A program made the translations under genes and the position numbers. From Prunella strophiata (lineage: Eukaryota > Chordata > Aves > Passeriformes > Prunellidae), in assembly GCA_036583965.1 (NCBI GenBank), contig JAZBQD010000019.1, positions 4,720,530 through 4,784,529 on the forward strand: a DNA stretch of 64,000 bases, read 5' to 3'. How positions within the stretch are numbered: position 1 is the first letter of the stretch; each line of letters begins with the position of its first letter. The notes under the pieces were generated by a model, which saw only the letters and a list, made by a program, of their open reading frames with translations, was not told where the DNA came from and ran no database searches. Positions 60,085-64,000 of this stretch are shown one piece after another.

Positions 60085-61215
60085 GTGCTGGCCCAGCTGA
60101 AGAGACACTGCAGGTCTTCTGATGGCCTCTTTTGGTTCTTGTAACCAGCTTCCCCTTGTTGTGAGAGCCCCTGAAGTCAGGGTGGCTACAAGGAGGGGGT
60201 GATATGAGCTCACTGTGGCTGAGGGAGTGATCCCAGGAATGCAACTGATCCCTCACCAACAGCAGGGAACTGAGAGGAGCTGCAGCCAGCAGAGATGCTG
60301 CTGGAAAGAAAGTGTCCCCAAAAATCTGCAGCAAGAGGATGTGAACCTCATCCCCTGAAACAGTCTTTTGGTGGCAAAAAAGCTGGAGAGTTTGAGAGGA
60401 ATGAGACTCCAGAAAATAAGTGGGAAAAAATAGAACTTTTCCTGCTTTACAGGTAGAAGAGTATCTGAGACCAGGATGGAAATAGATGGAAAACTTATGC
60501 ACAGATGAAAGGCTTGAAATGAAATACATTATGCATGAGACTAACAGTTGGAATCTGAGAAGCACTGGGAGGTAATCATCTGAAAAGTGGGAAGTTCTGG
60601 GCAACAATACCAGCCTGTTGCAGGGGCACCCAAAAGGTTGCCAGCCTTTGGAAGGAGCTGACATTGCAGGGGTGGAGTGGCTTTCTCTGGACAAGCCAGA
60701 CCCTCCTTCCCCCATGTTCTCTCCCAGCTCTGGAGGGCTCCTGGCTCTGTCCAGGACAGTGCTGTCCCATGACAAGCAGTGCCATATGAGAGAGGCTTTG
60801 ATTGGCAATTTTGAAATGGAATAACATCCCCAGTGCTGCCTTGCTGTTCCAGGCTGTTTTTCTAAGAAGAAACAGTTCTGTCTGCACATCTGATGGCAAT
60901 GCAGCAAATGGTAATGTAAAGATGCAGTGTGCTCTGAATGAACAGTTCAGCTGTGAGAATCAGATCAAAGTTTTTGGGCCAATAATTTCTGGAAATTGAA
61001 ATGCTATTCTTTCCTCTTGCAGGTTTGCAGGTGCCTGGGTTGATAGAAAATGCATTCTTCCAGGACAAAAGCTTTCATTAGAGATGATTAAAAAGTGTTA
61101 TTCCCTCTTATGCCAAGATTGATAAGAGGGTCAATACTGAAGAAAAACATAAACCAGCAGAGATTCAGGTACCTTTCTGTGTCAGTTTGCACCTGACTTC
61201 AAGCCCAGCCTTTCA

Positions 61216-61262
61216 CAGAACCATAGAATCATTTAGGTTGGAAAAGACTTTTAAGGAATCAG
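61216..61262 (-). mobile_element. CR1 LINE terminal remnant, reversed
   Basis: Only the CR1 end is visible: ACAGAACCATAGAATCATTT followed by AGGTTGGAAAAGACTT. Confidence 0.75.
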
Positions 61263-62587
61263 GCAAACATGAGGATAGAGTGACACAACACACAGGGAAG
61301 GAACTGCAGGAATAAATGTTCCCATGGCAGGGACCAGAGCTGCTCCCATCCTGCAAGGTGGGAAAAGAGATGCACAGGTTTCTCAAAGGAGAATGGAGCT
61401 GACTTGTGGGTCATTCTGCTAAAACCTGCAGCTCTTCAGCTCAGATTTTGAGCTAAGGCTCAGAGGCTGGCAGCAAGAACTTCCAGAGCCCTTTCAGACC
61501 CTGCTGTTTTTGTGCCCTGGGCTCTGTGGCTGCCCCCCTTGACCTTCCCAGCTTTATGGGACTCACTGATGCAAAGCCTGGGGCCAGTGACACTTTCCTT
61601 TCCCCAGGAACCTGCCTTAAGCCCAGCAAGAGGTCTGGGTTTGTTCTCCTCAGTGCAGTGGAAAAGTAACATTTTCAGGCAAAATGATTTATGGTTTTGG
61701 GTTTTTTTTTTTTGACCTGCAGTTGTTATACACTAAAGAGACTTACTTCTGTAATTTCCTCTGAGTATTTTGCCCAGCTCCAGGCTCCCATCACGTGCCA
61801 GTTTCAGCTGAAGAGTCCCAAGGCCATCCAAAGAGCACAACTGCAGCCACCTCTGCCTTCATCATGGGCAGTTTGAATGCAAATTGTGCTGCAGGTTACG
61901 TCCATTTTTCCCTGGAAAAGTTCCTTCTGTGGGGAATTTCTCCCAGGCTGTCTAAATCTCAAGTTGTAATTTTAGTTCCAGTGGCTGATTGTTCAGGTTA
62001 ATAGGTATTCTTCCACAAGGTCCATGCTGCTGAGGGCTGTCCCCAGCCCAATGTGCTCAGTGAGCACTGGCAGCATGGGTGTAAGAGGGCATTAAACTGA
62101 GCAGAAGTTCATGTCTCCAAATTTAGGCATTTTAAAACATACATATGAAACCCAGTCCAGGACAAGAAAAGGAGTCAAAATACAAGAACATCACACATGA
62201 TGTTGTAAGGATGAATTGAAAGTAACTGGAGCACAGCTCAACTGGCATCATCTGCTTGGTGATGAGGGGAAAAAAAAAAAAGTGGGAAAGGAAGTGTCAC
62301 TTGGAATAGTCCAGCTCTGATGTATTTGAAGTGTCCATGAGCCTGAGGAGGGAATTCAGCCCATCAGTGAGCATCAGGGCATGATGAATTAGGTGATTTG
62401 CTGAAATGCTGGTGAAGTTTCTTTATGGTGAACAACTAGCTTCAAGCTCTGGTTCTTGTCAGCTGTGAACATCATAAGTGGCACTGGTTTGTTTAACTCC
62501 ATTTTCTCCCTCGCTGAGCTGTCCTTATCAGACCTTCTCTTATCCTCAGAAAACAGGTTAAAATGGAGCTGATCTTGCCTGGCTTTC

Positions 62588-62965
62588 ATAGAATCACAGA
62601 ATGGTTAAGGTTGGAAAAGATCTGTGAGATCTTCAAGTCCAACCACATCCACAGCACCACTGTGGTCACCACTAACCCATGTCCCCAAGTGCCACATCCA
62701 CAATGTCTTTTGAACACTTCCAGCACCCCATGCTGCCCTGGGCACCCTGTTCCAATGCCTGGCCACCCTGTCAGTGAAGAAATCTTTCCCAATATCCAAT
62801 CTAAACCTACCCTGGTGCAACCTGAGGCCATTTCCTATGGTCCCATGGGAGAAGAGGCCAACCCTCACCTGGCTACAGCCTCCTTTCAGGTGGTTGTAGA
62901 CAGTGAGAAGGTCACCCTTGAGTCTTTTCCACCTTTCCATCAAATTTTCTCACAGATCTTCCCTA
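62588..62965 (-). mobile_element. CR1 LINE 3' fragment, reversed, about 380 bp
   Basis: ATAGAATCACAGAATGG, GGTTGGAAAAGATCTGTGAG, CCTGGGCACCCTGTTCCAAT, AAATCTTTCCCAATATCCAA and GGTTGTAGACAGTGAGAAGG are all in CR1 antisense order. Confidence 0.95.
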
Positions 62966-64000
62966 ATCAAGGGGCTAGAAGCAAGTTTTGCATCACCTTT
63001 GCCACTGTGACTCCTGACAGGCACTGGACATTGCTGAGCAGCAGTGACACCTCTCTGGGCTCAGGGCTCACCACTCCTCCACAGGTTCTGCATGAAGTGG
63101 GTCTCTCATGGCCTTGGGGAGCACCACAGTGCTGGAGGCAGCAGTGAGTGATCCAAAATCAGCCCTTTCCCTGACACAACAGATGGGCTGCTGCTGTGAA
63201 AAGGAAATGAATGTCATTGCATGGCTTGTAGTCTGACAGGAATGTCTGGAGAAGCTCTCATGTTGCTTCCCCACAAGCAGCTGTTGTCTGCATCCTCTTC
63301 CATGGCCTCCTGGGTGACTTCTTATTTTGAAAACAGTCCATCCTTCCTTCCACACTCTGTCTGGATGGAGGTTTTTGCTGGAGGGTTTCCTGCTCTTGTG
63401 TCCCCATTCCTGCACAGCTCTGCTTTCTCAGTCGTGCCAGTGCAACTGCTCACCCTTAAAAGTGGATCACTGAAATATCAGCAAAAAAAGGAAAGAATTT
63501 GTTATTTTGGTTTTTTTTTTTTTTTTTTTTAACTCAGACCAGAATAGAGATCTGTTTTCCAGCCACAGTCTCAGCACAGCTGCTGGAACAATGCTCTGCA
63601 GCAGAGGAACAGTAGGAAATGCCCAAATGAAGTCGGGAGCAGGGAAGGGCAGCACTGCCCTTGATGGATCCATCACATCTCCTCCTCTCCTGCATCAGCT
63701 GAGAGGAGCTGGACCCTCACAGTGACCCCCTGGGAAATGTCTTTTGATGGGAGACCACAGCCACAGCAGATGAGAGCAAGGGGAAACTGGGCCCTTGAGG
63801 GCCCTAATCAAGCTGGCAGGGGTTCCCAATGCAGCAGTTTTTGTCACAACAGTACAAACGTGGCAGTGTTTTGACAGGCTGGAGCAGTGCTTGTCATCTG
63901 AATACCGTGAGTTTGTGTTAAAGATTCTATCCCACTTCCCAAGAATCTGGCCTCTGTGCCTTGTTGACAGCAGGGAAATGTTTCAGTGCTGTACAAATGC

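Larger units (their letters stand above)
34046..64000. other. Intergenic DNA downstream of ARMH4
   Basis: No exon was recognised. Repeats and LTRs are listed separately. The stretches 35700-39100, 42110-43420, 43922-45230, 50350-52140, 52740-55880, 57394-59870, 60090-62580 and 63000-64000 contain only chance ORFs and short homopolymers. In human the next gene in this direction is SLC35F4, with widely spaced 5' exons, so some of this could be its upstream region. That is inference from synteny. Confidence 0.5.

Overview
The window is vertebrate nuclear DNA, most likely from a bird and probably a songbird. Three things point there: about twenty fragments of chicken-repeat-1 (CR1) LINE 3' ends on both strands with the typical ATTCTRTG-type tail, otherwise sparse repeats, and two families of solo retroviral LTRs. 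There are no operons or bacterial features. Nearly every open reading frame longer than 60 codons is chance, a repeat, or runs through N. Two runs of exactly 500 N (26693-27192 and 43422-43921) are placeholder gaps. The order and orientation of the three sequence blocks is therefore a scaffolding inference.

One protein-coding gene can be supported: the 3' end of ARMH4 (armadillo-like helical domain containing 4, formerly C14orf37) on the + strand. Three short exons are visible. The first, 28577-28607, encodes the juxtamembrane VRSWMEKLK stretch. The second, 32435-32569, encodes the single transmembrane helix and basic cytoplasmic stop-transfer. The third, 33283-33351, encodes the acidic tail ending ADSSEDEF. 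A 3'UTR follows, with AATAAA at 34021. The earlier exons (signal peptide and long acidic ectodomain) are not in the readable sequence. Bases 1-28576 are best read as intron, if the scaffold join at 26693 is right. Relative to the conserved protein the three exons carry three single-base indels (-1, +1, -1). The first two compensate, so the membrane helix stays in frame; the third destroys the tail. Either the gene is newly damaged in this bird or the assembly has unpolished indels.

Layout. 1-15 kb holds a large AT-rich palindrome (147-519), CR1 fragments and poly-T tracts. 15-26.7 kb holds CR1 fragments and a 235-bp polypyrimidine tract. 27.2-43.4 kb is one contig with the ARMH4 3' end, a minisatellite that begins exactly at an ARMH4 5' splice site, a roughly 300-bp diverged direct repeat, a solo LTR with a perfect 6-bp target duplication, and an A/C-rich tract. 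43.9-64 kb appears intergenic. It has a second copy of the small LTR inside a tandem repeat, two copies of a ~630-bp LTR family with 4/5 and 5/5 target duplications, a ~540-bp T/G low-complexity tract, and several AT-rich unique stretches that look like non-coding regulatory DNA. In human, SLC35F4 lies beyond the 3' end of ARMH4 on the same strand. No SLC35F4 exon was recognised here.

No previously undescribed multigene system is visible. The most interesting items are the splice-site-born minisatellite, the compensating indels in ARMH4, the terminal AT palindrome and the clean LTR insertions.
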